DNA of 64,000 bases from Rhodoferax sp. (GCA_031291305.1 JARLJH010000069.1:21783-85782), one strand, 5' to 3'. Counted from the stretch's first letter, positions 8,675-17,808 are shown. Notes: a model not told the origin generated them from the sequence alone. A program made the numbers and translations.

Positions 8675-9817
8675 TTACCGCACCCGGCGCGCCTTGACCG
8701 CCTGCGAGAGCACCTCAAGCACTTGCAGGGAGTCATCCCAACCCAGGCAGGCATCGGTGATGCTCTGGCCATAGATCAACTTGTCGGTCTTGTCCTTGCC
8801 GGGTGAAAACTTCTGTGCGCCAGCGTTGAGGTGGCTTTCAACCATCACGCCAAACACCTGCCGCGAGCCACCAGCGATCTGCGCCGCAATATCGCGCGCG
8901 ACGTCGATTTGCTTCTCATGCTGCTTGCTGCTGTTGGCATGGCTGCAATCGACCATCAGCGTGGCGGGAAGTTTGGACTTTTCCAGTTCGGCACAGGCTG
9001 CAGCCACGCTAGCCGCATCGTAGTTGGGCGCTTTGCCACCGCGCAGGATGACGTGGCAATCCTTGTTGCCCTTGGTCTGCACAATCGCCACCTGGCCGTT
9101 CTTGTGAACCGACAAAAAGTGATGCCCGCCCGCGGCGGCGTGGATCGCGTCGGTGGCGATGCGGATATTGCCATCCGTGCCATTTTTGAAGCCAATCGGT
9201 GCCGACAGGCCCGAGGCCAGTTCACGGTGCACCTGGCTTTCGGTCGTGCGTGCGCCAATCGCGCCCCAACTGATCAAATCACCCAGGTATTGCGGAGAAA
9301 TCACGTCCAGAAATTCGCTGCCAGCGGGCAAGCCCAAGCGGTTGATCTCGATGAGCAACTGGCGCGCGATGCGCAGGCCTTCGTCAATGCGGAAGGATTC
9401 GTCCAGGTACGGATCGTTGATCAGCCCCTTCCAGCCGACCGTGGTGCGGGGTTTTTCGAAATACACGCGCATCACGATTTCCAGTGAATCGGCGTATTTC
9501 TCGCGCTGTGCCTTGAGCTTCCTGGCGTAGTCCATCGCCGCCGCCGGGTCGTGAATGGAGCATGGGCCAATCACCACCAGCAACCGGTCATCCTTGCCGA
9601 CCATGATCTGGTGGATGTTGCGCCGGGTGGCGCTGATCATCTTCTCGACCGGTGTACCGTGAATCGGGAAAAACCGGATCAGATGTTCTGGAGGAGGCAG
9701 CACGGTGATGTCCTTGATGCGTTCGTTGTCGGTTTCACCGGTTCGATCAGTGGCGTTTACATTCAAAGAATTGGCCCAGGCATCCTGGTCGGGCGAAACA
9801 ACGGTTTTGGCATTCAT
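8675..9817 (-). CDS. aroG: 3-deoxy-7-phosphoheptulonate (DAHP) synthase, class I
   Basis: Condenses phosphoenolpyruvate and erythrose-4-phosphate, the committed step to Phe, Tyr and Trp. The 380-residue protein has the class I AroFGH landmarks: VVIGPCSIHDP, MRVYFEKPRTTVGWKGLINDP, ARTTESQVHRELASGLSAPIGFKNGTDG, and MVDCSHANSSK. Its N-terminus is about 25 residues longer than that of E. coli AroG. AAGGAAAC precedes the ATG. Expression is very probably controlled by the attenuator directly upstream. Which aromatic amino acid inhibits the enzyme allosterically cannot be told from the sequence. Confidence 0.96.
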   Translation of the reverse strand: MNAKTVVSPDQDAWANSLNVNATDRTGETDNERIKDITVLPPPEHLIRFFPIHGTPVEKMISATRRNIHQIMVGKDDRLLVVIGPCSIHDPAAAMDYARKLKAQREKYADSLEIVMRVYFEKPRTTVGWKGLINDPYLDESFRIDEGLRIARQLLIEINRLGLPAGSEFLDVISPQYLGDLISWGAIGARTTESQVHRELASGLSAPIGFKNGTDGNIRIATDAIHAAAGGHHFLSVHKNGQVAIVQTKGNKDCHVILRGGKAPNYDAASVAAACAELEKSKLPATLMVDCSHANSSKQHEKQIDVARDIAAQIAGGSRQVFGVMVESHLNAGAQKFSPGKDKTDKLIYGQSITDACLGWDDSLQVLEVLSQAVKARRVR

Positions 9818-9851
9818 GAAAGGTTTCCTTGCAGGGTTGACATCAAAAACA

Positions 9852-9885
9852 CAAAAAAAAACCGCCGGTGGTGCCGGCGGTTTTT
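9852..9885 (-). terminator. Attenuator terminator of the aroG leader
   Basis: On the minus strand a perfect 12-bp stem AAAAACCGCCGG/CCGGCGGTTTTT with loop CACCA is followed by a run of T. It lies between the aromatic leader peptide and aroG, 35 bases before the aroG start codon. Its 5' arm (ACCGCCGGC) can instead pair with GCTGGCGGT inside the leader peptide's last codons (9928-9936), with one G-U pair, which gives the antiterminator alternative. Confidence 0.9.
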
Positions 9886-9915
9886 GAGGAATCAGGACGT
9901 TTTTTTTGGGTACGT

Positions 9916-9984
9916 TCAGAACTCTCTACCGCCAGCGGCGCTTGAGAACCAAAAGTAGCTAAAGAAGAAGTTCACTGATTTCAT
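9916..9984 (-). CDS. Aromatic-amino-acid leader peptide of aroG
   Basis: A 22-codon frame starts MKSVN, continues FFFSYFWF at residues 6-13 and ends SSAAGGREF, so seven of eight consecutive codons are Phe, Tyr or Trp. This is the signature of an attenuation leader, as in pheL of enterobacteria. The Ala-Ala-Gly-Gly codons lie in the RNA segment that can pair with the 5' arm of the terminator. A ribosome stalled on the aromatic codons leaves that segment free and prevents termination, while one that reaches the UGA covers it. There is no Shine-Dalgarno sequence (CCCTCCC precedes the ATG), so the peptide may be translated from a leaderless transcript. Confidence 0.88.
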   Translation of the reverse strand: MKSVNFFFSYFWFSSAAGGREF

Positions 9985-9992
9985 GGGAGGGA

Positions 9993-10001
9993 AATGTAGC
10001 A
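9993..10001 (-). promoter_or_regulatory. Candidate extended -10 promoter of the aroG leader
   Basis: On the minus strand TGCTACATT matches an extended -10 (TGnTATAAT) and ends eight bases before the A of the leader ATG, so transcription would start at or next to the start codon. The region 17 bp further upstream (AGTTTT) is a poor -35. Confidence 0.45.
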
Positions 10002-10046
10002 CAGTCGATTCGCGGAAAACTGACACTGCGCCAAGACAGAGCCTGT

Positions 10047-11507
10047 TCAGGCGGTGCCGCCGACGGTCAGGCCATCGAGCCGCAAGGTGGGTTGACCGAC
10101 GCCAACTGGCACGCTTTGCCCCTCTTTGCCGCAGGTGCCGACACCGCTGTCGAGCTTCATATCGTTGCCGATCATGCTCACGCGTTTGAGGCACTCGGGG
10201 CCACTTCCCACCAGCGTGGCCCCTTTCACCGGGTACTGGATCTTGCCGTTTTCCACCCAGTACGCCTGACTGGCCGAGAACACGAACTTGCCCGAGGTGA
10301 TATCCACCTGACCACCGCCAAAGTTAGTGGCGTACAAACCTTTTTTGATACTGGCAACGATTTCCTCTGGTGGTTTGTCGCCGCCCAGCATGTAGGTGTT
10401 GGTCATACGTGGGATTGGCACATGGGCGTAGCTTTCACGCCGACCATTGCCGGTGGGCTTCACACCCATCAGACGCGCGTTCATGGCGTCCTGGATGTAG
10501 CCTTTGAGAATACCGTCTTCGATCAGCACATTGCGACCGCTGGTGTTGCCCTCGTCGTCCACATTGAGCGAGCCGCGACGGTCGGTAATCGTGCCGTCAT
10601 CCAACACCGTCACCCCCTTTGCTGCCACACGCTGACCAATGCGACCACTGAAGGCGCTTGAGCCCTTGCGGTTGAAATCGCCTTCGAGTCCGTGACCAAT
10701 GGCCTCATGCAGCAAGATGCCGGGCCAGCCTGGGCCCAGCACCACAGTCATTTCACCGGCGGGTGCGGGGCGTGCTTCCAGATTGGTGAGCGCAGCCGTC
10801 ACGGCTTCATCAACGTAGCGCTCGATCAAGGCATCGTCAAAATAGGCAAAGCCAAAACGGCCACCACCGCCGGCCGACCCAACCTCGCGACGGCCCTTTT
10901 GCTCAGCAATCACGGTCACGCTCAGGCGAACCAGCGGGCGCACATCAGCTGCAAGGGTGCCATCGGCGCGGGCGACCAGCACCACATCGTGTTCAGCCGC
11001 CAGGCCGGCCATCACCTGAGCCACACGCAGGTCTTTGGCGCGCGCCAGTTTCTCCACCTTTTCCAGCAAAGCCACTTTGGCCGTGCTGTCCAGGCTGGCA
11101 ATCGGATCCAAGCCGCCGTACAACGAACGCGAAGACGCTATTTTTTTAGCAGCTACTCGCGCTTTCTTGTCCTGGGCTGCAGCCGAAATTGATCTAACAG
11201 TGTTGGCTGCATCCATGAGCGATGCCTCTGAAATATCATCCGAGTAGGCGAACGCCGTTTTCTCGCCGCTGACCGCCCGCACACCCACACCCTGGTCAAT
11301 GGAAAATGAGCCCGTTTTGACAATCCCCTCCTCCAGGCTCCAGCCCTCACTGCGGGTGTATTGGAAATACAGATCAGCCTCATCGACCTGATGCGCCTTG
11401 ATGGCAGCCAGAGCCCGGCTCAGGTGCGCCTCATTCAGACCAAAAGGGGTTAACAGGAGGGACTTGGCAACGCCAAGGCGTTCAATGGTGGGTTCACGTG
11501 AAATCAT
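10047..11507 (-). CDS. tldD: Metalloprotease TldD
   Basis: Catalytic subunit of the TldD/TldE protease (PmbA partner), which trims unfolded peptides and, in other bacteria, matures modified peptides such as microcin B17 and degrades CcdA. The 486-residue length is normal. The zinc motif HEAIGH is at residues 267-272, followed by GLEGDFNRKGSSAFSGR and the NVDDEGNTSGRNVLIEDGIL region. Residues 107-125 (ISAAAQDKKARVAAKKIAS) coincide with a degenerate copy of the dispersed repeat at DNA level. The partner gene is not in the window. The gene is followed by the aroG leader. Confidence 0.95.
   Translation of the reverse strand: MISREPTIERLGVAKSLLLTPFGLNEAHLSRALAAIKAHQVDEADLYFQYTRSEGWSLEEGIVKTGSFSIDQGVGVRAVSGEKTAFAYSDDISEASLMDAANTVRSISAAAQDKKARVAAKKIASSRSLYGGLDPIASLDSTAKVALLEKVEKLARAKDLRVAQVMAGLAAEHDVVLVARADGTLAADVRPLVRLSVTVIAEQKGRREVGSAGGGGRFGFAYFDDALIERYVDEAVTAALTNLEARPAPAGEMTVVLGPGWPGILLHEAIGHGLEGDFNRKGSSAFSGRIGQRVAAKGVTVLDDGTITDRRGSLNVDDEGNTSGRNVLIEDGILKGYIQDAMNARLMGVKPTGNGRRESYAHVPIPRMTNTYMLGGDKPPEEIVASIKKGLYATNFGGGQVDITSGKFVFSASQAYWVENGKIQYPVKGATLVGSGPECLKRVSMIGNDMKLDSGVGTCGKEGQSVPVGVGQPTLRLDGLTVGGTA
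11138..11185 (+). repeat. Dispersed repeat inside tldD (degenerate copy)
   Basis: The plus strand reads TAGCAGCTAC, then CGCGCTTTCTTGTCC and TGGGCTGCAGCC, a degenerate match to the layout of copy 1. It lies in frame in tldD and codes for part of an Ala/Lys-rich loop. Confidence 0.4.
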
Positions 11508-11625
11508 GTGGCGATTTTAGGTCGCACAGTGATCCGTACCACTGGCAATGGCTTTGGAGGTCCATCCGGGCAGACTGTCATCCGACGGACAAGCCCTCAA
11601 TGTTGACCATTGGAATGGATAGACC

Positions 11626-12707
11626 GTGCTACAACCCGCGTATGCTCAGCACCAGGCGGCGGGCTTGAACGCCAATCTGGGTGGTCGAGACCAAATGGCA
11701 CTGGAGGTCGAGCGGCAAATCGTGCACTGGATACGTGATCTTTTCCAGTTCCCTGACACCGCCTCAGGACTGTTTGTCACCGGTTCATCCACAGCCAACC
11801 TCATGGGTGTGCTGGTGGTGCGCACCAAGGCCTTGAGTACGGATTCCCTCCTCAGTGGCATCAGCCGGTCAACGAACATGGCCAGATGGACACCTGGGCC
11901 ATGACACCGCGGATCTTGGCAGACAAATCCACAGGCCTGAAGCCGTTTCTGGTGATTGGCACCGCAGGCACGGTCAACACCAGTGCCATGGACGACCTAG
12001 CCAGCATCGCCGCCATCGCCCGCCAGCATGGCCCGTGATTTCATGTGGACGACGCGCTAGGCGCCCTGGGCATGCTATCGCCAACTATTGCGCCTCTGCT
12101 CAAAGGCATTGAACGGGCCGACTCCTTGGCGCTGGACTTTCACAAATGGGGGCAAGTTCCATACGACGCAATCTTTTTCATGGTGCGCGACGGCGCCGCG
12201 CAATCCGACACGTTTGCCTCACCAAGCGCCTATCTGGCACGCCACACGCGTGGTCTGGGCGGTGGCTCACCGTGGCCTTGCGACCTAGGTGTTGACTTGT
12301 CGTGCAGTTTTCGCGCCCTGAAAACCTGGTTCACCCCGATGTGTTACGGCACCGATCAGTTGGGTGCTGTGATGGAGCACACCTGCACACTGGCACAAAC
12401 CATGAAACAACAGCTCCAAATCTACCCCGAACTGGAGCTGATGGCCCCCGTCGCACTCAACATCGTTTGTTTTCGCCACCGCTGCGATAACGTCAACTGG
12501 GTCAACGCCGATGAGATCAACGCCGAGATCGTGGCGGATTTGCACGAATCTGGCATCACCGGGCCTTCAGTCAGTCAGATCCACGGTCATACCGTCATTC
12601 GCGCCACCGTCGTCAATCACCGCACCACGGAGTGTGACATCGATGCCCTGCTAAACGCTGCACAAGCCATGGGCCGTGCACGTTGCGAGCCACACTCTGC
12701 CGACTGA
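11626..12707 (+). pseudogene. Decayed pyridoxal-phosphate-dependent group II amino-acid decarboxylase
   Basis: Fragments of an aromatic-L-amino-acid/glutamate-type decarboxylase can be followed across three defects. The N-terminal part begins mid-protein (AYAQHQAAGLNANLGGRDQM, then GLFVTGSSTANLMG), so about 80-90 residues are missing. Between about 11840 and 11865 the reading frame changes and roughly 60 residues are lost. The second part (VNEHGQMDTWAM, then VIGTAGTVNTSAMDDLASIA) is interrupted by a TGA at 12036-12038 where the family has Trp (HGxWFHVD). The remaining frame keeps the PLP lysine (LDFHKWGQ) and runs to a normal C-terminus. The three lesions make it non-functional. Substrate cannot be assigned. 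Confidence 0.85.
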
Positions 12708-12752
12708 ATTGACTGGCTGGCGTCACCAGTCTGACACGAGACAACGTGCAGA

Positions 12753-13139
12753 CTACGCTTGTTTGCGGATGATCGCGCCGGTGACCCGGTCGATGGACCG
12801 GGCGATCTGCAGCATGGCCTCGGAGGGAAATTGCAACAGAGTTTCGCCCGTTTGCTGATTGACCATTTTGACCACCGTGATATCTGTGCTTTTATCCACA
12901 GAAAACTGCAATTCATTTGAGGTTTTCGCCTTCAGCACTTTGTTGGCCTGCTCCACCGCCTGCTGCAATTCAACGGCCGTCGGTGTCTGCGTCTGTTTGC
13001 TTTCAGCAGACACCACAGTGGCGTTGGCGGCAAGCGTTACATCCGAGTCAGACGAAGAACTTTTGAGCGGAGCCACGCGCGCAACCGACGCTGGGGTAGT
13101 CACACTGACAATTGACTGAAGATTAGAGGTGATGTTCAT
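12753..13139 (-). CDS. flaG: FlaG-family flagellar protein
   Basis: 128-residue protein with a Ser/Thr/Ala-rich, variable N-terminal half and a C-terminal FlaG domain (about 65-125: NELQFSVDKSTDITVVKMVNQQ, then TGETLLQFPSEAMLQIARSI). FlaG proteins affect flagellar filament length and usually sit next to fliC/fliD. Here no flagellar gene is nearby, which is odd; its neighbours are a pseudogene and rodA. It could be a displaced copy or a remnant of a flagellar locus, but the frame is intact. Confidence 0.85.
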   Translation of the reverse strand: MNITSNLQSIVSVTTPASVARVAPLKSSSSDSDVTLAANATVVSAESKQTQTPTAVELQQAVEQANKVLKAKTSNELQFSVDKSTDITVVKMVNQQTGETLLQFPSEAMLQIARSIDRVTGAIIRKQA

Positions 13140-13210
13140 GGTCGCGGACTCCTTCAGGGGATTACCTTCCCTATCGGCATTTCATGAAACAACTTGAATA
13201 GCAAACTAAA

Positions 13211-13246
13211 CTATCAATAAGGATAGCCCTCCGCCCTTATTGATAG
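13211..13246. repeat. 12-bp perfect inverted repeat between flaG and rodA
   Basis: CTATCAATAAGG and CCTTATTGATAG face each other with a 12-base spacer. On the minus strand TTTAGTTT follows the hairpin, so it may end the tyrS-dtd-rodA transcript, but the AT-rich stem and lack of a good T-run leave an operator for flaG possible as well. Confidence 0.5.
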
Positions 13247-13317
13247 GGACGAATTGGCCATCATGCATTCACCCCATTCCCCCTAAACCTCCCCACGCCC
13301 AGGGTTGCCAGACCGCG

Positions 13318-14472
13318 TCAAGACTGCATCAGACGATGCGACTTGGCAATCGACATCAAAATCCCCAGCCCCAATCCAAGCGTCACCATGGCTGTTCCGC
13401 CATAGCTGATGAAAGGCAAGGGCACGCCCACCACCGGCAAAATACCACTGACCATGCCCATGTTCACAAAAGCGTAACTAAAGAAAATCATCGCCATAGC
13501 TCCCGCTAGCAAACGCGTAAACATGGTGGGTGCCTCCAGCGCAATAACCAACGCCCGCAGTACCAAAAAGAGAAAAGCGGCAATCAGCAGCAGATTGCCA
13601 ACCAATCCGTATTCTTCAGAAAATGCAGCAAAAATAAAATCGGTAGTGCGCTCCGGGATGAATTCGAGGTGGGTTTGCGTGCCCTGCATGAACCCCTTGC
13701 CCCACACGCCGCCCGAGCCGATGGCAATCATGCCCTGAATGATGTGAAACCCTTTGCCCAGCGGGTCACGCGAGGGGTCAAGCAAGGTACACACGCGTTG
13801 CTGCTGGTAATCGCGCAGCAGCGGCCAGTTCACGCCGTCTGCGCATAAACGGGGTTCAAACACCACCAGCAAGGTGACACCGATCAGCCCCACGAGCAGC
13901 GGCGGCGCCACCAGCTTCCAACTCAATCCTGCAAAAAAAATCACCGACAAACCCGCTGCCAGCACCAGCAGCGCGGTACCCAGGTCAGGTTGCTTCATGA
14001 TCAGTCCCACCGGCACCGCCAGCAGAACACCCGCCACCATAAAGTCCAGCGGGCGCAGTTGCCCTTCACGCTTTTGGAACCACCAAGCCAGCATCAAAGG
14101 CATGGCAATCTTGAGAATCTCACTGGGCTGGATGATCACCCCCACATTGAGCCAGCGCGTGGCGCCCTTTTTGGTAACACCCAAAAGGGCCACAGCCACA
14201 AGTGCCATGACACCCAGAGCGTAAAGCGGCACGGCAAGAGTCATCAGTCGCTGCGGCGGTATTTGGGCCACGACAAACATGATGAAGCCAGCAATCAGCA
14301 TGTTGCGTGCATGGTCATCAAAGCGGCTGCCATTGTCATAACCCGAGGAATACATGGTGAGCAAGCCTGCGCAGACCAGCAAAAACACGGCAAAAGCCAA
14401 AAATCCATCAAAGCCACTCACCCAGGGCGAGAGGCGACGCAACAACGAGGGACGTTCAAAAACATGGGACAT
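13318..14472 (-). CDS. rodA: Rod-shape-determining peptidoglycan polymerase RodA
   Basis: SEDS-family glycosyltransferase that polymerises lipid II with PBP2 in the elongasome. The 384-residue protein has about ten hydrophobic segments. The SEDS signatures are present: GATRWLNVGVIIQPSEILKI, KQPDLGTALL and, near the end, GVPLPFISYGGTAM. The ATG at 14472 gives the usual start MSHVFERPSLLRRL; a GTG 36 bases upstream overlaps dtd and lacks a ribosome site. mrdA (PBP2) and mreBCD, the common neighbours, are not in this window. Confidence 0.95.
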   Translation of the reverse strand: MSHVFERPSLLRRLSPWVSGFDGFLAFAVFLLVCAGLLTMYSSGYDNGSRFDDHARNMLIAGFIMFVVAQIPPQRLMTLAVPLYALGVMALVAVALLGVTKKGATRWLNVGVIIQPSEILKIAMPLMLAWWFQKREGQLRPLDFMVAGVLLAVPVGLIMKQPDLGTALLVLAAGLSVIFFAGLSWKLVAPPLLVGLIGVTLLVVFEPRLCADGVNWPLLRDYQQQRVCTLLDPSRDPLGKGFHIIQGMIAIGSGGVWGKGFMQGTQTHLEFIPERTTDFIFAAFSEEYGLVGNLLLIAAFLFLVLRALVIALEAPTMFTRLLAGAMAMIFFSYAFVNMGMVSGILPVVGVPLPFISYGGTAMVTLGLGLGILMSIAKSHRLMQS

Positions 14473-14500
14473 GGGCGTGATTATCCCGTGCCCAGAGCTT

Positions 14501-14959
14501 TCAGACACTCATGCGTAGCGGTATCGTCACCGGCCCATCGTTGACCAGATGCACCTGCATGTCAGCCCCAAATTCACCGGTTTGCACCAGCGAATGCGTT
14601 TTGCGTGCCTGAGCCACCACGTAATCAAACCATCGCCTGCCTTCATCGGGAGGCGATGCACCGGTAAAACCGGGGCGGTTGCCGCCAGATGTGTCAGCTG
14701 CAAGCGTGAACTGGCTGATCAAGAGTAGGCCACCGGGGTGGCCTTGACCATCCATGTCCTGCACGCTGTGGTTCATTTTTCCCGCATTGTCACTAAAGAT
14801 GCGTAGCTTAAGTATTTTCGCCAGCATCTGGTCACCAACCGCCGCAGTGTCGCCACGCTCGACACACAGCAGCACCAGCAGACCGGCATCGATCGCGCCG
14901 ATCACCTGCCCGGCCACTTCGACACGGGCCGATCGCACCCTTTGTAACAGAGCCATCAT
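14501..14959 (-). CDS. dtd: D-aminoacyl-tRNA deacylase
   Basis: Removes D-amino acids, and Gly from tRNA-Ala, by hydrolysing mischarged tRNAs. The 152-residue protein begins [17 protein letters not shown] and holds the active-site motifs [15 protein letters not shown] and, near the C-terminus, the Gly-cisPro-type region [11 protein letters not shown] longer frame extends into tyrS and is rejected because family members start at this Met. It lies 43 bp downstream of tyrS and 28 bp before rodA, probably one transcript. Confidence 0.95.
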   Translation of the reverse strand: MMALLQRVRSARVEVAGQVIGAIDAGLLVLLCVERGDTAAVGDQMLAKILKLRIFSDNAGKMNHSVQDMDGQGHPGGLLLISQFTLAADTSGGNRPGFTGASPPDEGRRWFDYVVAQARKTHSLVQTGEFGADMQVHLVNDGPVTIPLRMSV

Positions 14960-15002
14960 GAACGACGCACCTTCGTCAGATGAACAGATTTGCCTGACCG
15001 TG

Positions 15003-16247
15003 TCAAGCCAAGGTGACACGTGCAAACTTACGCTTGCCAACTTGCAGCACATAGGTGCCAGCACCCAGCTTCAAGCCCTTGTCGCTAACCACGCTGGTAT
15101 CGATACGCACGCCACCGCCATCAATCAAACGGTTGCCTTCGCCACTGGAAGCCGCCAGCCCAGCCGATTTCAACAGCGCGCCAATGCCTAGCGCAGCCCC
15201 TCCCTCACCCAGCGGCAGACTGATCTCGGCGATCTCGTCTGGAATGCCACCCTTGCTGCGATTGATGAAGTCCTGCTCGGCGGCATCTGCTGCCGCCGCA
15301 TTGTGGAAACGGGCGGTAATCTCCTTGGCCAGTGCCACTTTGGCATCCTTGGGGTTGCGACCAGCGGCCACTTCAGCTTTGAGCACGGCGATATTGGCCT
15401 CACTCTTGAAGCTCAACAACGTATACCAGCGCCACATCAGCACGTCGGAAATGCTCAACACCTTGGCGAACATGGTGTTGGCATCCTCGCTGATACCGAT
15501 GTAGTTATTCTTGCTCTTGGACATCTTTTCGACACCATCCAGTCCTTCAAGCAATGGCATGGTCAGGATGCACTGCGGCTCCTGGCTGTATTCAGCCTGA
15601 AGATGGCGGCCTACCAACAGGTTGAATTTCTGGTCGGTGCCACCGAGTTCCAAGTCGCTCTTCAAAGCCACCGAGTCGTAGCCCTGCATCAGCGGATACA
15701 AAAACTCGTGCAAAGAAATCGATGCGCCTGCGTGATAGCGGTCATGAAAGTCGTTGCGTTCCATCATGCGTGCCACCGTGTACTTGGCCGCCAACTGAAT
15801 CATGCCTCGCGCACCCAGCGCATCGCACCATTCGCTGTTGTAACGGATCTCTGTCTTGGACGGATCCAGCACCATGGATGCTTGGCGGTAATACGTCTGG
15901 GCGTTGATGTCAATCTGCTCGCGGCTCAGTGGTGGACGTGTGGTGTTACGTCCAGACGGGTCACCAATCAGCGTGGTGAAGTCGCCAATCAAAAAAATGA
16001 CCGTGTGCCCCAGATCCTGCAGCTGGCGCATTTTGTTCAACACCACAGTGTGGCCGATGTGAATATCGGGCGCAGTCGGGTCCAAGCCCAGCTTGATGCG
16101 TAGCGGCGTGCCGGTCGCTTCAGAACGCACCAGTTTTTTGACCCAGTCGTCTTGCGGGATTAACTCTTCGCAACCGCGCAAGGTCACCGCCAAGGCTTCG
16201 CGGACGCGGTCAGAAGCAGAGAATTCAGGTGTTTTGGATTCGGTCAT
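15003..16247 (-). CDS. tyrS: Tyrosyl-tRNA synthetase
   Basis: Class Ic synthetase charging tRNA-Tyr. The 414-residue protein has the HIGH motif at 63-66 (PDIHIGHTV), the KMSKS loop ([14 protein letters not shown]) and a C-terminal S4 RNA-binding domain ([34 protein letters not shown]). It diverges from the M23 peptidase gene, so both promoters lie in the 140-bp gap. Confidence 0.98.
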   Translation of the reverse strand: MTESKTPEFSASDRVREALAVTLRGCEELIPQDDWVKKLVRSEATGTPLRIKLGLDPTAPDIHIGHTVVLNKMRQLQDLGHTVIFLIGDFTTLIGDPSGRNTTRPPLSREQIDINAQTYYRQASMVLDPSKTEIRYNSEWCDALGARGMIQLAAKYTVARMMERNDFHDRYHAGASISLHEFLYPLMQGYDSVALKSDLELGGTDQKFNLLVGRHLQAEYSQEPQCILTMPLLEGLDGVEKMSKSKNNYIGISEDANTMFAKVLSISDVLMWRWYTLLSFKSEANIAVLKAEVAAGRNPKDAKVALAKEITARFHNAAAADAAEQDFINRSKGGIPDEIAEISLPLGEGGAALGIGALLKSAGLAASSGEGNRLIDGGGVRIDTSVVSDKGLKLGAGTYVLQVGKRKFARVTLA

Positions 16248-16387
16248 AAGGGTTTTCCCGCCCCCATCCTGAGGATGCGGGTTTATACTCGTTTGCTGTT
16301 TTAAAACGTGATTTTAAGTGGGTGTTTTTCGGGATTTAAGCAGCTTGTGTTGCGCGCAATCCACGACCGCCAACAGAGGACCTTCCC

Positions 16388-17758
16388 GTGATCAACACCG
16401 CACTGAATCGTGGCCAAGCCCTGCTTCTGACATCCGTCACCACGCTGGCCAAATACCCCAAACACCTGACCACCATTGTTGCCGCAACGCTGCTTGCCGG
16501 TGGCGGCGGCGCCTGGGCGTTGGCATCTTTGGGGCCGGATGTCTCCCAACTACCCGTGCGAATGGTGCTAGAAGCCGTACAGCCCCTGCCGCAAGTGGCT
16601 GACGCTGACGCGGGCGTGCGAAGTTTGAATCTTTATCGCTCCGACATCACTCGCGACACCGACTCCGCCGATACCCTGCTCAAGCGTCTGGGCGTGGACG
16701 ACCCGCAGGCTGCCCAGTTTTTGCGCACCGATCCGCTGGCGTGGCAATCCCTGTTCTCGCGCAGTGGCCGCAATGTCACCGCCGAAACCAATGATACGCA
16801 TCAGCTCACCAAGCTCAGTGCACGTTGGAGCCCGGACGATGGGCCAAACTTCAAACGCTTGGTGATTGAACGTGATGCCAACGGCTTCACAGCGCACCTG
16901 GAATCCGCCCCGTTGGTAGCCTCAACACGACTAGCCAGTGGCATCATCCAGTCATCCCTGTTTGCAGCCACCGACGAGGCAGGCTTGCACGACAACATCG
17001 CGATACAAATGGCCGAGATGTTTTCAGGCGATATCGACTTCCGGCGCGCTTTACGCAAGAACGACCACTTCAGCGTGGTCTATGAAGTACTGGAAGGTGA
17101 TGGTGAACCCTTACGCACCGGGCGCGTGCTAAGCGCTGAATTCGTCAATGCGGGCAAGGTGTTTCAGGCGATGTGGTTTCAGCCACCGGGCACTGGTAGC
17201 AATGGTCAAATCAATGCCGGCGGATACTACTCACTGGACGGTCAGAGCTTGCGCCGTGCGTTCCTGAGTTCACCAGTGGCATTTTCCCGAGTGACAAGTG
17301 GTTTTTCGATGCGATTTCATCCCATCCTCAAACTTTGGAAGCGCCATCTGGGCACCGACTTTGCCGCGCCTACCGGCACCCCCGCTCGCACGGTGGGTGA
17401 CGGTGTGGTGGAGTTTGCTGGTGTGCAAAATGGTTACGGCAACGTGATCTTCATCCAGCACAGAAACCACACCGAGACCGTTTACGCGCACCTGAGCAAG
17501 GTCCTGGTTAACCGTGGCCAAAACGTGACCCAAGGTCAAACCATTGGTTTGGTCGGTGCCACGGGCTGGGCGACCGGGCCACATCTGCATTTTGAGGTGC
17601 GCGTCAATGGTGTGCAACAGGACCCCATGAAGATGGCCCAAAGCAGCGAGACCGTTCCGGTGCCCGCCGCTGCCATGCCTCTGTTCAAACGGGTTGCCAG
17701 CAATTTCAAGGCTGAGCTGCAGGCCGCCGCCCGCATGCAACCCACGCGATTTGAGTAA
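16388..17758 (+). CDS. M23-family peptidoglycan endopeptidase (membrane-anchored)
   Basis: 456-residue periplasmic metallopeptidase predicted to cut peptidoglycan cross-links. An N-terminal membrane helix lies around residues 27-48. A middle region (about 160-290) matches the OapA/Csd3-type domain (SGDIDFRRALRKNDHFSVVYE). The LytM/M23 domain follows, with the zinc-site residues in HPILKLWKRHLGTDFAAP and the HLHFEV motif near residue 400. The start is a GTG at 16388 with AGAGGA six bases before it. It lies 50 bp upstream of anmK, a linkage between cell-wall opening and sugar recycling that is common in Burkholderiales. Confidence 0.92.
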   Translation: MINTALNRGQALLLTSVTTLAKYPKHLTTIVAATLLAGGGGAWALASLGPDVSQLPVRMVLEAVQPLPQVADADAGVRSLNLYRSDITRDTDSADTLLKRLGVDDPQAAQFLRTDPLAWQSLFSRSGRNVTAETNDTHQLTKLSARWSPDDGPNFKRLVIERDANGFTAHLESAPLVASTRLASGIIQSSLFAATDEAGLHDNIAIQMAEMFSGDIDFRRALRKNDHFSVVYEVLEGDGEPLRTGRVLSAEFVNAGKVFQAMWFQPPGTGSNGQINAGGYYSLDGQSLRRAFLSSPVAFSRVTSGFSMRFHPILKLWKRHLGTDFAAPTGTPARTVGDGVVEFAGVQNGYGNVIFIQHRNHTETVYAHLSKVLVNRGQNVTQGQTIGLVGATGWATGPHLHFEVRVNGVQQDPMKMAQSSETVPVPAAAMPLFKRVASNFKAELQAAARMQPTRFE

Positions 17759-17808
17759 CAACGCGGACGCCCTACGGATCTGACGGCACAGGGCCTGGAG
17801 AGCTTGCC

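Noticed and set aside
13318-14508. Longer GTG start of rodA at 14508
   Set aside because: It overlaps dtd, has no ribosome site, and the family start MSHVFERP lies at 14472.
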